Assembly: GCA_050951845.1 (NCBI GenBank)
Contig: JBMNJV010000003.1
Span: 186,001 to 250,000 of the forward strand
Source of the DNA: UBA5436 sp050951845
Lineage (GTDB): Bacteria; Bacillota; Clostridia; Saccharofermentanales; DTU023
DNA: 64,000 bases
Reading direction: 5' to 3'
The position numbers and the translations under genes are program-made. Below, in pieces: positions 1 through 8,718 of the stretch. Within the stretch, counting starts at the first letter, position 1, and the number at the start of each line of letters is the position of its first letter. The notes beneath the pieces are model-generated. The model worked only from the letters and a program-made list of their open reading frames with translations, had not been told where the DNA came from and made no database searches.

Positions 1-852
1 AACGATGAAGACGAAAAAATGACTGTAGAAGAATTGACTACAATCATAGAGCATATTGAAGACGATGGCATTATAGACAAAGATAAGTCGGATCTGCTGC
101 AACTAACTCTGGAATTTTCAGACATCAGCGCATCCGAGATCATAACTCCGAGACGGGATTTGGTAGCTATAGACATCGATGACGACCGGGATGAAATTAT
201 GGATATCATACTTAATACACCTTTTACCAGACTTCCTGTATATAAGGACAATTTGGATAATATTATCGGCATACTTCATGTCGGTCGTTTCCTGGAAAAG
301 TTGATAGATGATGGCGTTGCCGGATACTCGGGAAAATTGAATGATAATGCTGATGACGATTACTCGGAGATAGACAAATTGATTATGGAGTTGATGAGAA
401 AACCGATATTTATCTTCGAATCCAAAAAACTGCCTGAAACATTTAATATGCTCAATGCGAAAAAAACGCCTATGGCAATAATTGTTGATGAATATGGCGG
501 TACGACCGGCTGCCTGACTGTAGAAGATATAGTTGAAGAATTAGTCGGAGAAATATGGGATGAATATGACACTATCCGTAACTACATCCGGAAGATTGAT
601 GAAGATACTTACGAAGTGAGCGGAGATTTAGGTCTGAGAGAATTTGCACTGGAGCTTGATATAGACCGTAAATTGGTTGATAGCGAATTTAATACGATCA
701 GCGGCTGGCTGATCGACAGATTTAACGGACTTCCGGAAGTTGGGGATGACTTCAGAATTGATAATATTTACATTAAAGTTCTTGCGGTTGATGAATATAG
801 AGTAGATAATATTTTGGTCAGTGTACTGGATTTTGATCCGGAAGAAGAATGA
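1..852 (+). CDS. CNNM/HlyC-CorC family membrane protein, C-terminal part (5' end outside window)
   Basis: The reading frame is open from base 1 and the first ATG (base 19) lies inside the domain, so the gene starts upstream of the window. What is visible is the cytoplasmic half of a CNNM/CorC/HlyC (UPF0053) protein: an acidic linker, two CBS motifs (about residues 45-105 and 120-185, including the VDEYGGTTG stretch typical of this family), and a C-terminal CorC_HlyC domain (about 200-275, with SGWLIDRFNGLPEVGD). The membrane DUF21 domain must lie upstream. Relatives are linked to magnesium or other divalent-cation transport; the substrate here is inferred only. The gene ends 64 bases before the next likely start. 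Confidence 0.9.
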   Translation, partial: NDEDEKMTVEELTTIIEHIEDDGIIDKDKSDLLQLTLEFSDISASEIITPRRDLVAIDIDDDRDEIMDIILNTPFTRLPVYKDNLDNIIGILHVGRFLEKLIDDGVAGYSGKLNDNADDDYSEIDKLIMELMRKPIFIFESKKLPETFNMLNAKKTPMAIIVDEYGGTTGCLTVEDIVEELVGEIWDEYDTIRNYIRKIDEDTYEVSGDLGLREFALELDIDRKLVDSEFNTISGWLIDRFNGLPEVGDDFRIDNIYIKVLAVDEYRVDNILVSVLDFDPEEE

Positions 853-916
853 GACAATATAATCACTTTATATTTTTTTGATGAGAAAAATCATCGAGAA
901 AGTGCAAGGAGGCAAA

Positions 917-1747
917 ATGAAAATACGTTTTATTTCTGATCTGCATTATATGGATCCGACATTATTCTCAGCAGCCCAGGCGAAAGCACATGATTTTTAT
1001 ATCAAATTTGTGTTGGATCAATTATTTAGTAAATCTGCCGATCTTTATATATCTCTGGGAGATCTGATTAATACCGGGACTGAGTTAGAAATAAAAAACA
1101 GCTATGCCTGGATTGCTGAACATCCGGAGGCGGCAACTAAATTTCATCATATATCCGGGAATCATGATTTATTGTTATATGATCGGTCAGAATGGCCGGA
1201 TACATATTATAAAGGAAACTACTTCCAATCTTTTTCCGGTTTTCATATTTTGTATTTGGAAACATCACGCATTAAGAATGTTGAAAATTATGGCGGTTAT
1301 ATTCCTCCTGAGACTATTTCATGGCTGGCAGGAATAATTGAGCAAACCGCTGATGAGCCGCTGCTTATTTTTGCCCATCATCCGCTTAAGAATACATCGC
1401 GTTTATCCTGGGAAACAATGATGCATGTTGATGAAGATAGCAATTTACAAACGGTTTTAACAAAGAAAAAGGGACCTGTTTTCTATATCAGTGCACATAA
1501 TCATTGTGATTCAATCATACGATCGGGACAATGGACCTACATACAATCTGCTTGTGAAGTGGAATATCCGGCAATTAAAAACATAGAGATTGATGCTGAG
1601 CATTTGTCTTTTTATTATGAAGATCTTGAAACTGCGGATTTAGCTGCGGCCAGAGCTGAGTTTATATCGGACATGCCGTTGTTTTCACCCTATGGGGCTC
1701 TTGCCAGAGGCAGTATTCTGGAACGTCAATTGGTTGTGAAATTTTAA
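917..1747 (+). CDS. Calcineurin-like metallophosphoesterase
   Basis: This is a 276-residue protein of the calcineurin-like phosphoesterase superfamily. The metal-binding motifs appear in order: SDLH near the N-terminus, GDLI about residue 46, GNHD about residue 80, AHHP about residue 150 and SAHNH about residue 192. An earlier in-frame ATG exists at 878, but AAGGAGG at 906-912 is well spaced for the ATG at 917 and the protein then begins directly with the first beta-strand MKIRFISDLH. The substrate (nucleotide, phosphodiester or phosphoprotein) cannot be told from sequence. It probably follows the CNNM gene in one transcript and ends just before a palindrome. Confidence 0.85.
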   Translation: MKIRFISDLHYMDPTLFSAAQAKAHDFYIKFVLDQLFSKSADLYISLGDLINTGTELEIKNSYAWIAEHPEAATKFHHISGNHDLLLYDRSEWPDTYYKGNYFQSFSGFHILYLETSRIKNVENYGGYIPPETISWLAGIIEQTADEPLLIFAHHPLKNTSRLSWETMMHVDEDSNLQTVLTKKKGPVFYISAHNHCDSIIRSGQWTYIQSACEVEYPAIKNIEIDAEHLSFYYEDLETADLAAARAEFISDMPLFSPYGALARGSILERQLVVKF

Positions 1748-1784
1748 ACGGATGTGAATTCTCTGAATTTAGAATGCAACAACT

Positions 1785-1814
1785 AATTATGCAATAACAT
1801 CTTATTGCATAATT
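1785..1814. promoter_or_regulatory. Perfect 13-bp palindrome overlapping a promoter
   Basis: Arms 1785-1797 (AATTATGCAATAA) and 1802-1814 are exact reverse complements with a 4-base CATC spacer. The right arm contains a TTGCAT hexamer (1805-1810) placed 17 bases before TATAAT (1828-1833), which in turn is 19 bases before the ATPase start codon. A dyad lying on the -35 element suggests an operator for the ATPase gene. The alternative is an AT-rich terminator of the phosphoesterase gene; the poor run of T after it makes that less likely. The promoter call is from spacing and consensus only. Confidence 0.5.
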
Positions 1815-1851
1815 GATTTTTGCATATTATAATATCTTCGAGGTGATCAAA

Positions 1852-3231
1852 ATGACATTTGTTGGCAGAAGCTACGAGTTAACAGAACTGAATAAAGAAT
1901 TCTCCAATGATAAGTTTGCAATGTCTGTAATTTATGGAAGACGCAGAGTTGGTAAAACTTATCTGATCCAAAAATTCATTGAAGATAAGAAAGGTTCTTA
2001 TTTTGTTGCCTTGGAGTCAAATGATATAGTTAATTTAAATTTACTATCTAAAGCGATATATCATGCTTGTGGAAATATTAGCGGGTTGCCGGATTTTACA
2101 AATTTTGAGAATGCCTTCAGATTTTTATTTGAATACAGTGTAGCTGACAGAATAGTATTTGTTATTGATGAATATCCCTATTTGGCAATGTCTACACCTC
2201 ATATATCTTCACTATTGCAAAAACTCATAGACGAATATAAAGATAAAAGTCATTTGTTTTTAATTCTATGCGGATCATCCATGAGCTTTATGGAAGAACA
2301 AGTATTAGGCTATCAGAGTCCGCTTTACGGTAGACGAACAAGCCAATTTAAGATCAATCCGTTTAATTATTTAGATTCAGCAAAATTTGTTGAATCCTAT
2401 TCTGACAGGGAAAAAGCTATAGTTTTCGGACTTACAGGCGGAATAGCTGAATACTTAACGTTCTTTAATCCGAAAATTTCTTTAAAGGAAAATATTATTA
2501 ACAATTTCTTAAAAACAAGTGGCAGGCTATATGAGGAACCGTCTAATTTGTTAAAACAAGAATTGAGGGAGCCGAAAACATATAATGATATACTGTTTGC
2601 AATATCATCAGGCGCGAGTAAATTAAATGAAATTGCGACAAAACTCAATGTGCCTTCAGGCGGATTGAGTCACTATATCAATTCTCTGATATCTCTGGGA
2701 ATTATTGAAAGAAAAACCCCTGTATTAAACCGAAAAACAAAAAGGCCTGTCTATGCAATAAAAGATACAATGTTTATATTTTGGTACAAATTTGTTCAAG
2801 CGAATTTAAATATGATTAATCTGGATTTGGGCGAATTGGTTTACGAAAAGTATGTTGCTGACTTTTTGAATCATTATATGGGGACAGTTTTTGAAAAAAT
2901 AACGATTGAATATTTCGAAGAAAGGCTCAAACAATCTAATATTCCGTTGATACCTCTGGACTATGGAAATTGGTGGGGGAACGATCAAAGATTAAAAAAA
3001 GAATCTGAAATAGATATGATTGCATATAATAGTGAAAATGAGTATCTCTTTGTTGAAGCAAAATGGCATAACAGTAAGGTAAAACAAACTATATTAGATG
3101 AACTGATAGAAAAGTCTTTGAATTTTCAATTCGACAAGGCAACTTATTGGTTAACCAGCCTTTCGGGATTTGAAAAGATAACTCGTGAAAATAATGTAGA
3201 ACTCATCGAATTGAGTGATATGTATAATTAA
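1852..3231 (+). CDS. AAA-type ATPase with DUF234/PD-(D/E)XK-like C-terminus
   Basis: This 459-residue protein belongs to the prokaryotic ATPase family pairing an ATPase_2 domain with a C-terminal DUF234 domain. Walker A is GRRRVGKT (residues 29-36) and Walker B is FVIDEYPYL (about 103-111). A winged-helix segment (about 262-310) follows. The C-terminus carries ESEID (about 384-388) and VEAK (about 401-404), the spacing of a PD-(D/E)XK nuclease fold. The start at 1852 was chosen because GAGGTGAT (1840-1847) precedes it; the upstream in-frame ATG at 1813 lies in the palindrome. These proteins are patchily distributed and of unknown role; some have been suggested to work in defence or mobile DNA. 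It is followed after 155 bases by another accessory-looking gene. Confidence 0.85.
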   Translation: MTFVGRSYELTELNKEFSNDKFAMSVIYGRRRVGKTYLIQKFIEDKKGSYFVALESNDIVNLNLLSKAIYHACGNISGLPDFTNFENAFRFLFEYSVADRIVFVIDEYPYLAMSTPHISSLLQKLIDEYKDKSHLFLILCGSSMSFMEEQVLGYQSPLYGRRTSQFKINPFNYLDSAKFVESYSDREKAIVFGLTGGIAEYLTFFNPKISLKENIINNFLKTSGRLYEEPSNLLKQELREPKTYNDILFAISSGASKLNEIATKLNVPSGGLSHYINSLISLGIIERKTPVLNRKTKRPVYAIKDTMFIFWYKFVQANLNMINLDLGELVYEKYVADFLNHYMGTVFEKITIEYFEERLKQSNIPLIPLDYGNWWGNDQRLKKESEIDMIAYNSENEYLFVEAKWHNSKVKQTILDELIEKSLNFQFDKATYWLTSLSGFEKITRENNVELIELSDMYN

Positions 3232-3386
3232 TATGAATTAGAATCTATATTGTCATTATAAAAATCAAATGTATGCAGATCTATTATGATATAATTATTT
3301 AAAATAAATTTATCAAAATCTTAATGACTAAATTTATTTCTATTGTTGGACATTTCATATTTTTCATAAAGCGAGGTGTAACTAAA

Positions 3387-5795
3387 ATGAAAGAAGTGGA
3401 ACAAGTTCAGGTAAGTCTTACACCTTATGAAAAAGAAGCAATTAATACCTACCACGATCTCGATAGAATCATATTTGATTTAGACAGTCAGATTGAATTA
3501 CTTTCAAGCCAAGCAGATAAATTAGACTATCTGGTTTCGATTGCCTCCGGTTTGATTTGTGGCGCATTGGATATTTTATGGGTTGGGGATTTTGATCTTG
3601 AACGAGGAAGAGATTTTGCAAGTGATAAAATAGATGGATTTGTTAAAAAAACTGCAAAGATACTTGGTTGCAAAGATGATGATTTAGAGTCTTGTGTTAA
3701 GTTCTTAGAGAAGAAGTTTCCGATTCCCGCAGACGGAAACACACCTGATTTTGGTGGGGGCTTACAACATCATTTGCGTGATTTCGCACATCATCCCACC
3801 TTAGTAGGATTGATATTTTCATTACTCACACAGTTTACTTATAAGTCGTATGGAACAGATGTAAATGGCATTTTTCTTGTTGCTGATGTACCGGAAAAAA
3901 GCAAAAAATTTATCGGAAAAGATGTTCCTACCAAAATATTTTATGGAACAATCATATGGTTTTTCCATTTGGTAAGTGATGTTGCAGGATCAAGTAGTAC
4001 GACCGGCAAGAGCGGTGGGACAGGAATACCTGGACCAATTCTTGCCTTAGCAAAGGAACTTTCAGTTCTTCCGGTTTTCAAAAGCATATCCATCGGTGAG
4101 AACTCCCTTTCCAAATTCCTGTCAAAGCTCTTCAATGGCACTTTACTTGCTAAACGTGATAAATACGGTAAAATCATCAAAGAAAGCGTTTTGAAATTTG
4201 ATCTGCGTGGTGAACTAGGTTTAGCTGTAGAGTTAGGAAGGCAAGCAGTTCCGGTTATTGCAAATGACTGTATTGTGCGATGTTTCTACTTTATTCGCCG
4301 TCTTGCCGTAGAAATTAGAGTAAACGATGTACGTTCACTTGATGATATGAGGCAAATATCCTGGGATACAGTTAAGCCGTTAAATAATCCCACTATTGCA
4401 AGAATGCTTACAATTGCAACGGGAGTTTTTACAACTGTTGATGTCGGTGCGGCTATTATCAGTCAAAAGTACTGGGTATCTGTTAATTATGTAGGAGTTG
4501 GACGTTTTTCCGTTGCCATTGGTCAAGATGTAGCATGGTGTTTAAAAGCACGAAATGTTAAGAAGATTAAACAAATGTATGAAGACATAAAACGTTTTGC
4601 TTATGTGAAAGAAGATGACAATTTATATAAAAGGATAGGTAGCGATATGTTGGATATAGATAGGTTCGGTTTAACTCTTGAACAGACAGTAATATTATAT
4701 AATCTTGAATACCATAAAACTCGTAATGATATTGAACTAACAAAATTGCCGATCGGAAATGAGGCAATCAAACTGCTTAAACAAGACTGGCTTAGTGAGT
4801 GGAAAAAATATATGACTGAAAATTTTGCCGGTTTTATCCAAGTAAGCGGCGCAGAATTAAATTGGTATTCTGAACATGAACTTCTAGAAAAAATTGAAGA
4901 AAATGATCCTGAAGACACTTGGTTCAGGTTGGTTTTACTTGAAACAATGTTGTTTGAACCATATTACCCATTAAGCCTTGAAAAAGATAAGAAGGGCAAT
5001 GATATACCAAGCAAAAAATATAAAGATCTGCAAAATGCGATCAGCGGATATAAAAAGAGTGATGGTGATGATTATCTGGATAAGCTTTTTGCAGAAAAGC
5101 ATTACTATGCCAAAGGTTATATAAAACGACTTCGAAAGTGTTTTGATAAAGTTATTCGCAAATTAAATGAAGTTCTAAAAACAGTCATCACTTCTTTGTC
5201 TGTTACAGCGATAATCGCTATTATCGCTATTGCGACAGCCGGTGCTTTTGCACCTTCAATAGCTGTTGCATTGGTTGGATCCAATTTTGCAGGACTAAAT
5301 GGAGCTGCCCTGACAAGTGCTTGTCTTGCTTATCTTGGGGGAGGTGCGATTGCAGTAGGTGGTGCAGGAATGGCCGGAGGTACCATGGCAATAGTTGGTG
5401 GCAGTGTTGTTTTGGGTCTTGGTGTGGGTGCCGGTGTTGGTGGTGCAATAGGAGCTGTAAGCCTACTCGATAAGAAAAATACAATTTTACAATCTGCAAA
5501 ATTACTTGTATCAATTAGAGAAATATTTCTCAATGATGAACATGACCTTACATACTCAAACAGCATCTATGAGAAATATGTTCAAAACATTATAGAAGTA
5601 GAAAAAGGCATAGTAGAACTAAAGGTTCAAGCGGATGTAGCAAGCGATAAAGAAAAGAAAGAACTAAAAGCAAAAATTAAAAAAGCCGAAGAATCTGTCC
5701 AAGCTATGAAAATTGCCAGAAAGAGCATGATCAAGTATATTTCTTCTTTTGAGGTGGGGCTTAAACAAGAACAATCTAATTCAGATGAAAATTGA
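3387..5795 (+). CDS. Unrecognised 802-residue protein with glycine-zipper hydrophobic region
   Basis: I do not recognise this protein. The start at 3387 follows GAGGTG (3373-3378); an earlier in-frame ATG at 3324 lacks a ribosome site. Visible parts: an N-terminal helical segment; a hydrophobic stretch near residues 49-68; a histidine-rich motif HHLRDFAHHP (about 128-137) followed by a hydrophobic helix; several further hydrophobic helices in the middle; a long Gly/Ala-rich hydrophobic region (about 599-693) with many GxxxG patterns, as in glycine zippers of pore-forming or membrane-inserting proteins; and a charged coiled-coil C-terminus (about 735-795). It is probably membrane-associated. 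Partners are unknown; the neighbours are the ATPase upstream and a convergent zinc-ribbon gene downstream. Confidence 0.75.
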   Translation: MKEVEQVQVSLTPYEKEAINTYHDLDRIIFDLDSQIELLSSQADKLDYLVSIASGLICGALDILWVGDFDLERGRDFASDKIDGFVKKTAKILGCKDDDLESCVKFLEKKFPIPADGNTPDFGGGLQHHLRDFAHHPTLVGLIFSLLTQFTYKSYGTDVNGIFLVADVPEKSKKFIGKDVPTKIFYGTIIWFFHLVSDVAGSSSTTGKSGGTGIPGPILALAKELSVLPVFKSISIGENSLSKFLSKLFNGTLLAKRDKYGKIIKESVLKFDLRGELGLAVELGRQAVPVIANDCIVRCFYFIRRLAVEIRVNDVRSLDDMRQISWDTVKPLNNPTIARMLTIATGVFTTVDVGAAIISQKYWVSVNYVGVGRFSVAIGQDVAWCLKARNVKKIKQMYEDIKRFAYVKEDDNLYKRIGSDMLDIDRFGLTLEQTVILYNLEYHKTRNDIELTKLPIGNEAIKLLKQDWLSEWKKYMTENFAGFIQVSGAELNWYSEHELLEKIEENDPEDTWFRLVLLETMLFEPYYPLSLEKDKKGNDIPSKKYKDLQNAISGYKKSDGDDYLDKLFAEKHYYAKGYIKRLRKCFDKVIRKLNEVLKTVITSLSVTAIIAIIAIATAGAFAPSIAVALVGSNFAGLNGAALTSACLAYLGGGAIAVGGAGMAGGTMAIVGGSVVLGLGVGAGVGGAIGAVSLLDKKNTILQSAKLLVSIREIFLNDEHDLTYSNSIYEKYVQNIIEVEKGIVELKVQADVASDKEKKELKAKIKKAEESVQAMKIARKSMIKYISSFEVGLKQEQSNSDEN

Positions 5796-5851
5796 AACTC
5801 TTGTGACTTGTAATGAGTTAAAATAGTACTCATTCTTTATAAATTAAAAAG

Positions 5852-5887
5852 ACACAAAACCAGATTAAAAAACGTTTGGTTTTGTGT
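5852..5887. terminator. Bidirectional terminator between convergent genes
   Basis: Arms 5852-5862 (ACACAAAACCA) and 5877-5887 are perfectly complementary (11 bp, 14-base loop). The hairpin lies between a + strand gene ending at 5795 and a - strand gene ending at 5915. On the - strand the stem is followed by a run of five T (opposite 5846-5850), and on the + strand by TTG. A second, weaker 7-bp hairpin lies near 5812-5836. Confidence 0.75.
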
Positions 5888-5914
5888 TTGTAATAATAGA
5901 GAAGATATCAAATT

Positions 5915-6253
5915 CTATTTCACTTTAATCACTGAAGATTTTAACAAGAGTGTTCCGAAACCATCAACTCTGCCTTGAATATCATGGTCATTTTCCGGAA
6001 ATTCCAAAATTGTGATTCCTTTGACTTTTGTTCCTTGCTTTATGGTTTGGGTTCCTAGTTTTAAGTCCATTGCAATAGTCGCTTCAGCTCCTTCAGTTAT
6101 TTCATTTCCAACTGAATCTCTGAGCTTAGCGGCTTCTTCTGCCGCTTTCAGACTTTCTTCTGTCCATTCGTGGAAGCACATCGGGCAGACAAACAAAGAG
6201 CCTGACTGATAAGTATAGGATTCATTACATTTTGGGCAATTAGGTAAAGACAT
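5915..6253 (-). CDS. yjdM: YjdM/PhnA-type zinc-ribbon protein
   Basis: This 112-residue protein matches the PhnA/YjdM family: an N-terminal zinc ribbon with two CxxC pairs (CPKC and CPMC, residues 6-9 and 18-21 region), then a PhnA domain with the DSVGNEITEGA and KQGTKVKGI stretches. The family was named for alkylphosphonate use but its members are usually not needed for it, and the molecular function is unsettled. A - strand AAAGGAG (opposite 6260-6266) is well spaced for the start. It is convergent with the 802-residue gene and shares its terminator. Confidence 0.88.
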   Translation of the reverse strand: MSLPNCPKCNESYTYQSGSLFVCPMCFHEWTEESLKAAEEAAKLRDSVGNEITEGAEATIAMDLKLGTQTIKQGTKVKGITILEFPENDHDIQGRVDGFGTLLLKSSVIKVK

Positions 6254-6439
6254 TCATTACTCCTTTAAGTTTTATGCATATTGAGTATAGCATAATTTAA
6301 AAAGACATAACAAAAATCAAAATCTATTCATATTTATGTTATCTTAGTATTAGATTTTTTATTTAACGGAAAAACAACGAATGATGTTTTCAGCCGGAAT
6401 TTGCATGATATACTGACTGAAATCCGAAACAGAAGTATG

Positions 6440-6578
6440 TTCCTGCAGAGATAAGAAAGTGTGTTCGGGAAGAGATAAGAAAGTAATTCGGGAAGAGATA
6501 AGAAAGTAGTTCGGGAAGAGATAAGAAAGTAGTTCGGGAAGAGATAAGAAAGTAGTTCGGGAAGAGGAAAAAAAGCAA
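6440..6578 (+). repeat. 23-bp tandem repeat array upstream of the FemAB gene
   Basis: Units start at 6440 (divergent, 24 bases), 6464, 6487, 6510, 6533 and 6556, so the period is 23 bases. Units at 6464-6555 are almost identical (core GGGAAGAGATAAGAAAGT); the first and last are diverged. The period is still visible at 6579. The array is purine-rich, holds GGAAGAG in each unit and no ATG, and ends 24 bases before the start codon of the downstream gene, just before its real ribosome site (AGGAGGG, 6593-6599). Confidence 0.95.
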
Positions 6579-6602
6579 TTCCGGCGGAGACCAGGAGGGA
6601 AA

Positions 6603-7811
6603 ATGGCTCATACATTTTCAATGACAATTGATCCTAAGGAGTATGATCAATTCGTAAAATATCATAAACACAGTAATCTGTTGCAATCGTCTTCATGGGG
6701 TAAGGTGAAAGATACTTGGGGACATCATTTAACAGGTTTGAAAAATATAAATGGTGAATTAACAGCTGCAGCTTTAGTTCTGGTCAGACCGGTTAAGTTC
6801 GGCTGGAGTGTTTGGTATATCCCGCACGGTCCGATCATGGATTATCAGGATAATGACATTGTTAAAGAATTTTTTACATGTTTAAAAACGGAGGCCAAAA
6901 AGAACAGATGCGCGTTCTTAAAAATTGATCCGCCGGTATTTGCTCATGCTGATTTATATGAAAAATTTGAAGATGTTGTCGATCAAGATTCTTTAACAAT
7001 AAAGGATTTATTAACAAGTATCGGTTTTATCCATCAAGGATTTTCTGCTCAAATGCATGATACGATTCAGCCGAGATATCAGGCAATTACCTTTCAAAAT
7101 GAAACAGATATTAAAGATCGTTTATCCAAGAGAGCAAAAAAAGAGGTAAGAGATTCTGTTAAAAAAATGGTTGAAATTGAAAGAGTTCGACATGAAGGGT
7201 TAGATGAATTCTGCTACCTGATCGGTAAAACGGAAGAAGCAAAAGATATTAATTTACGGAATAAAGAATATTTTGAGAATATCTTAAATATATATGGTGA
7301 GGATTGCTTTATTTATATAGCTTCGATTGACCTGGCTGAAGCAATTGTGAAGTACGAGAAACTGAAAGATCAAGCAGAACAGGAAATCATTGCAATCGGC
7401 GATTCAGCTCCCAAAAAAATGCATAATTTAAAAGAGCAATTGGCTTCTTACACCAAACATTTGGAATTGTATTCGGAAATGAGAGAGAAAAATGGTGATA
7501 AAGCATTAATTGCCGCCGCTTTAAGCATTCTTTACGGACACTCTTTTGATATTTTATATGCAGGATTCAACAGAGACTTCAGAGGAATACCGGGTCAGGA
7601 TCCCGTTTTCCTGAAATCAATGGAAGAAGCATTTGCTCACGGAGCAAAATATGTCAATATGGGCGGGGTTGAGAATAATTTGCAGGACGGCTTGATGGAA
7701 TACAAAAAGAATTTTGATCCTCATGTTGTATCTTATCTGGGTGAATTTGATTTACCGGTTAATAAATTATTATATAAAGCATATAGGCTGTTAAGAAAAA
7801 TATTAACTTAA
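6603..7811 (+). CDS. FemA/FemB/MurM family peptidoglycan bridge aminoacyltransferase
   Basis: This 402-residue protein fits the FemABX family (two GNAT-like domains), which adds amino acids from aminoacyl-tRNA to the lipid II stem peptide at the inner face of the membrane. Seen in the sequence: the N-terminal HSNLLQSSSWGKVK motif, WYIPHGPIMDY, a basic KRAKKEVRDSVKK helix, a coiled-coil insertion (about 255-300) like the tRNA-synthetase-like arm of FemA/FemX, and the C-terminal AKYVNMGGVE and GLMEYKKNFDP motifs. AGGAGGG at 6593-6599 supports the start. Which residue is added cannot be told. The 23-bp array lies directly upstream. Confidence 0.9.
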   Translation: MAHTFSMTIDPKEYDQFVKYHKHSNLLQSSSWGKVKDTWGHHLTGLKNINGELTAAALVLVRPVKFGWSVWYIPHGPIMDYQDNDIVKEFFTCLKTEAKKNRCAFLKIDPPVFAHADLYEKFEDVVDQDSLTIKDLLTSIGFIHQGFSAQMHDTIQPRYQAITFQNETDIKDRLSKRAKKEVRDSVKKMVEIERVRHEGLDEFCYLIGKTEEAKDINLRNKEYFENILNIYGEDCFIYIASIDLAEAIVKYEKLKDQAEQEIIAIGDSAPKKMHNLKEQLASYTKHLELYSEMREKNGDKALIAAALSILYGHSFDILYAGFNRDFRGIPGQDPVFLKSMEEAFAHGAKYVNMGGVENNLQDGLMEYKKNFDPHVVSYLGEFDLPVNKLLYKAYRLLRKILT

Positions 7812-7914
7812 AATTGCCTGATACTAACTTGTTCCCGCTAAGCAATGAGCAAGATGAAGCCGACCTCGGCTTAAAGCCGGGTCAAAAAGTCCGGCCGATA
7901 TTGTTCAGACTATC

Positions 7915-8718
7915 TCAATTATTTGCAATAATTATCTCAATTCCTTTATTGCTGATCTGATTTAAGTATTCCGAATCGGAATTTTTATCGGTAATTAAAC
8001 AAGTGACATTTTCGATTGGCGAAAAAATATAATTATGATTGACGCCGATCTTTCTGTTATCTGCGACCACGATGACATGACCCAAACAACTGTTAATCAT
8101 TTCACGATTTACGGTGAGTTCACTGATTACTGCAGTTGAAAGTCCTTTATCTTCAGTAATTCCGCTGATACCTATAATACACTTGTTGGCTAAAATGTTA
8201 TTGATCAGAGATATTGCATAATCTCCGGTAGTACACATTTTGCTGCTTTTATAAACGGTATTTTGCATAACTTCGCCGCCGATCAGAATCAATTTTACTT
8301 TCGGATTGACCGGTTCCAATAAGCAACGGGCATTGTTAGTGACAATTGTAACAAAATCCTGGTCGACATATTTTATAACTCGCAGGGCGGTCGAACTGGA
8401 ATTAATAAAAACCACATCACCGGATTCAATCATTTTTGCAGCTTGTTTTGCAATAGCTTCTTTTTCTTCAATATTGGTATTAGAGAAAATATCACTGTCG
8501 AATTCCGGCAAAATATCTTTTTGAATTCCGGTATCGGTAATTTTATAAGATGTATAAATCTTTTTTTGACTATCTAAGAATTTCAGATCACGCCGAATAG
8601 TAGCTTCGGAAACCTTTAATTGTTTTGACAGATTACTGATTGAAACATTGGAATCATCTTGCAAGATCTGGACCAGATTTGCCCGGCGCTCTTTAATGTT
8701 AATATCTGAATTTCTCAT
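7915..8718 (-). CDS. DeoR/GlpR-family transcriptional regulator, probable regulator of the ascorbate locus
   Basis: This 267-residue protein has an N-terminal DeoR-type winged helix (about residues 8-60, with LSKQLKVSEATIRRDLKFL) and a C-terminal DeoRC sugar-phosphate sensor domain (about 85-245, including VFINSSSTALRVIKYV, IVTNNARCL and LILIGGEV). The start is supported by GGAG opposite 8726-8729. It is divergent from ptsI at the head of the PTS locus, so by position it is the likely local repressor, corresponding in role to E. coli UlaR. Its ligand would be a phosphorylated sugar acid such as L-ascorbate-6-phosphate; this is inferred. Confidence 0.88.
   Translation of the reverse strand: MRNSDINIKERRANLVQILQDDSNVSISNLSKQLKVSEATIRRDLKFLDSQKKIYTSYKITDTGIQKDILPEFDSDIFSNTNIEEKEAIAKQAAKMIESGDVVFINSSSTALRVIKYVDQDFVTIVTNNARCLLEPVNPKVKLILIGGEVMQNTVYKSSKMCTTGDYAISLINNILANKCIIGISGITEDKGLSTAVISELTVNREMINSCLGHVIVVADNRKIGVNHNYIFSPIENVTCLITDKNSDSEYLNQISNKGIEIIIANN

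Noticed and set aside
6334..6627. 97-codon - strand frame with a FLSLPELLSYLFPN repeat
   Set aside because: The repeat arises from reading the 23-bp DNA array in three frames (69 bases, 23 residues); it runs into the FemAB start and has no ribosome site.
7857..7883. Hairpin between the FemAB gene and the DeoR-type gene as a terminator
   Set aside because: GACCTCGGCT/AGCCGGGTC can pair with a bulge, but neither strand has a T run after the stem.
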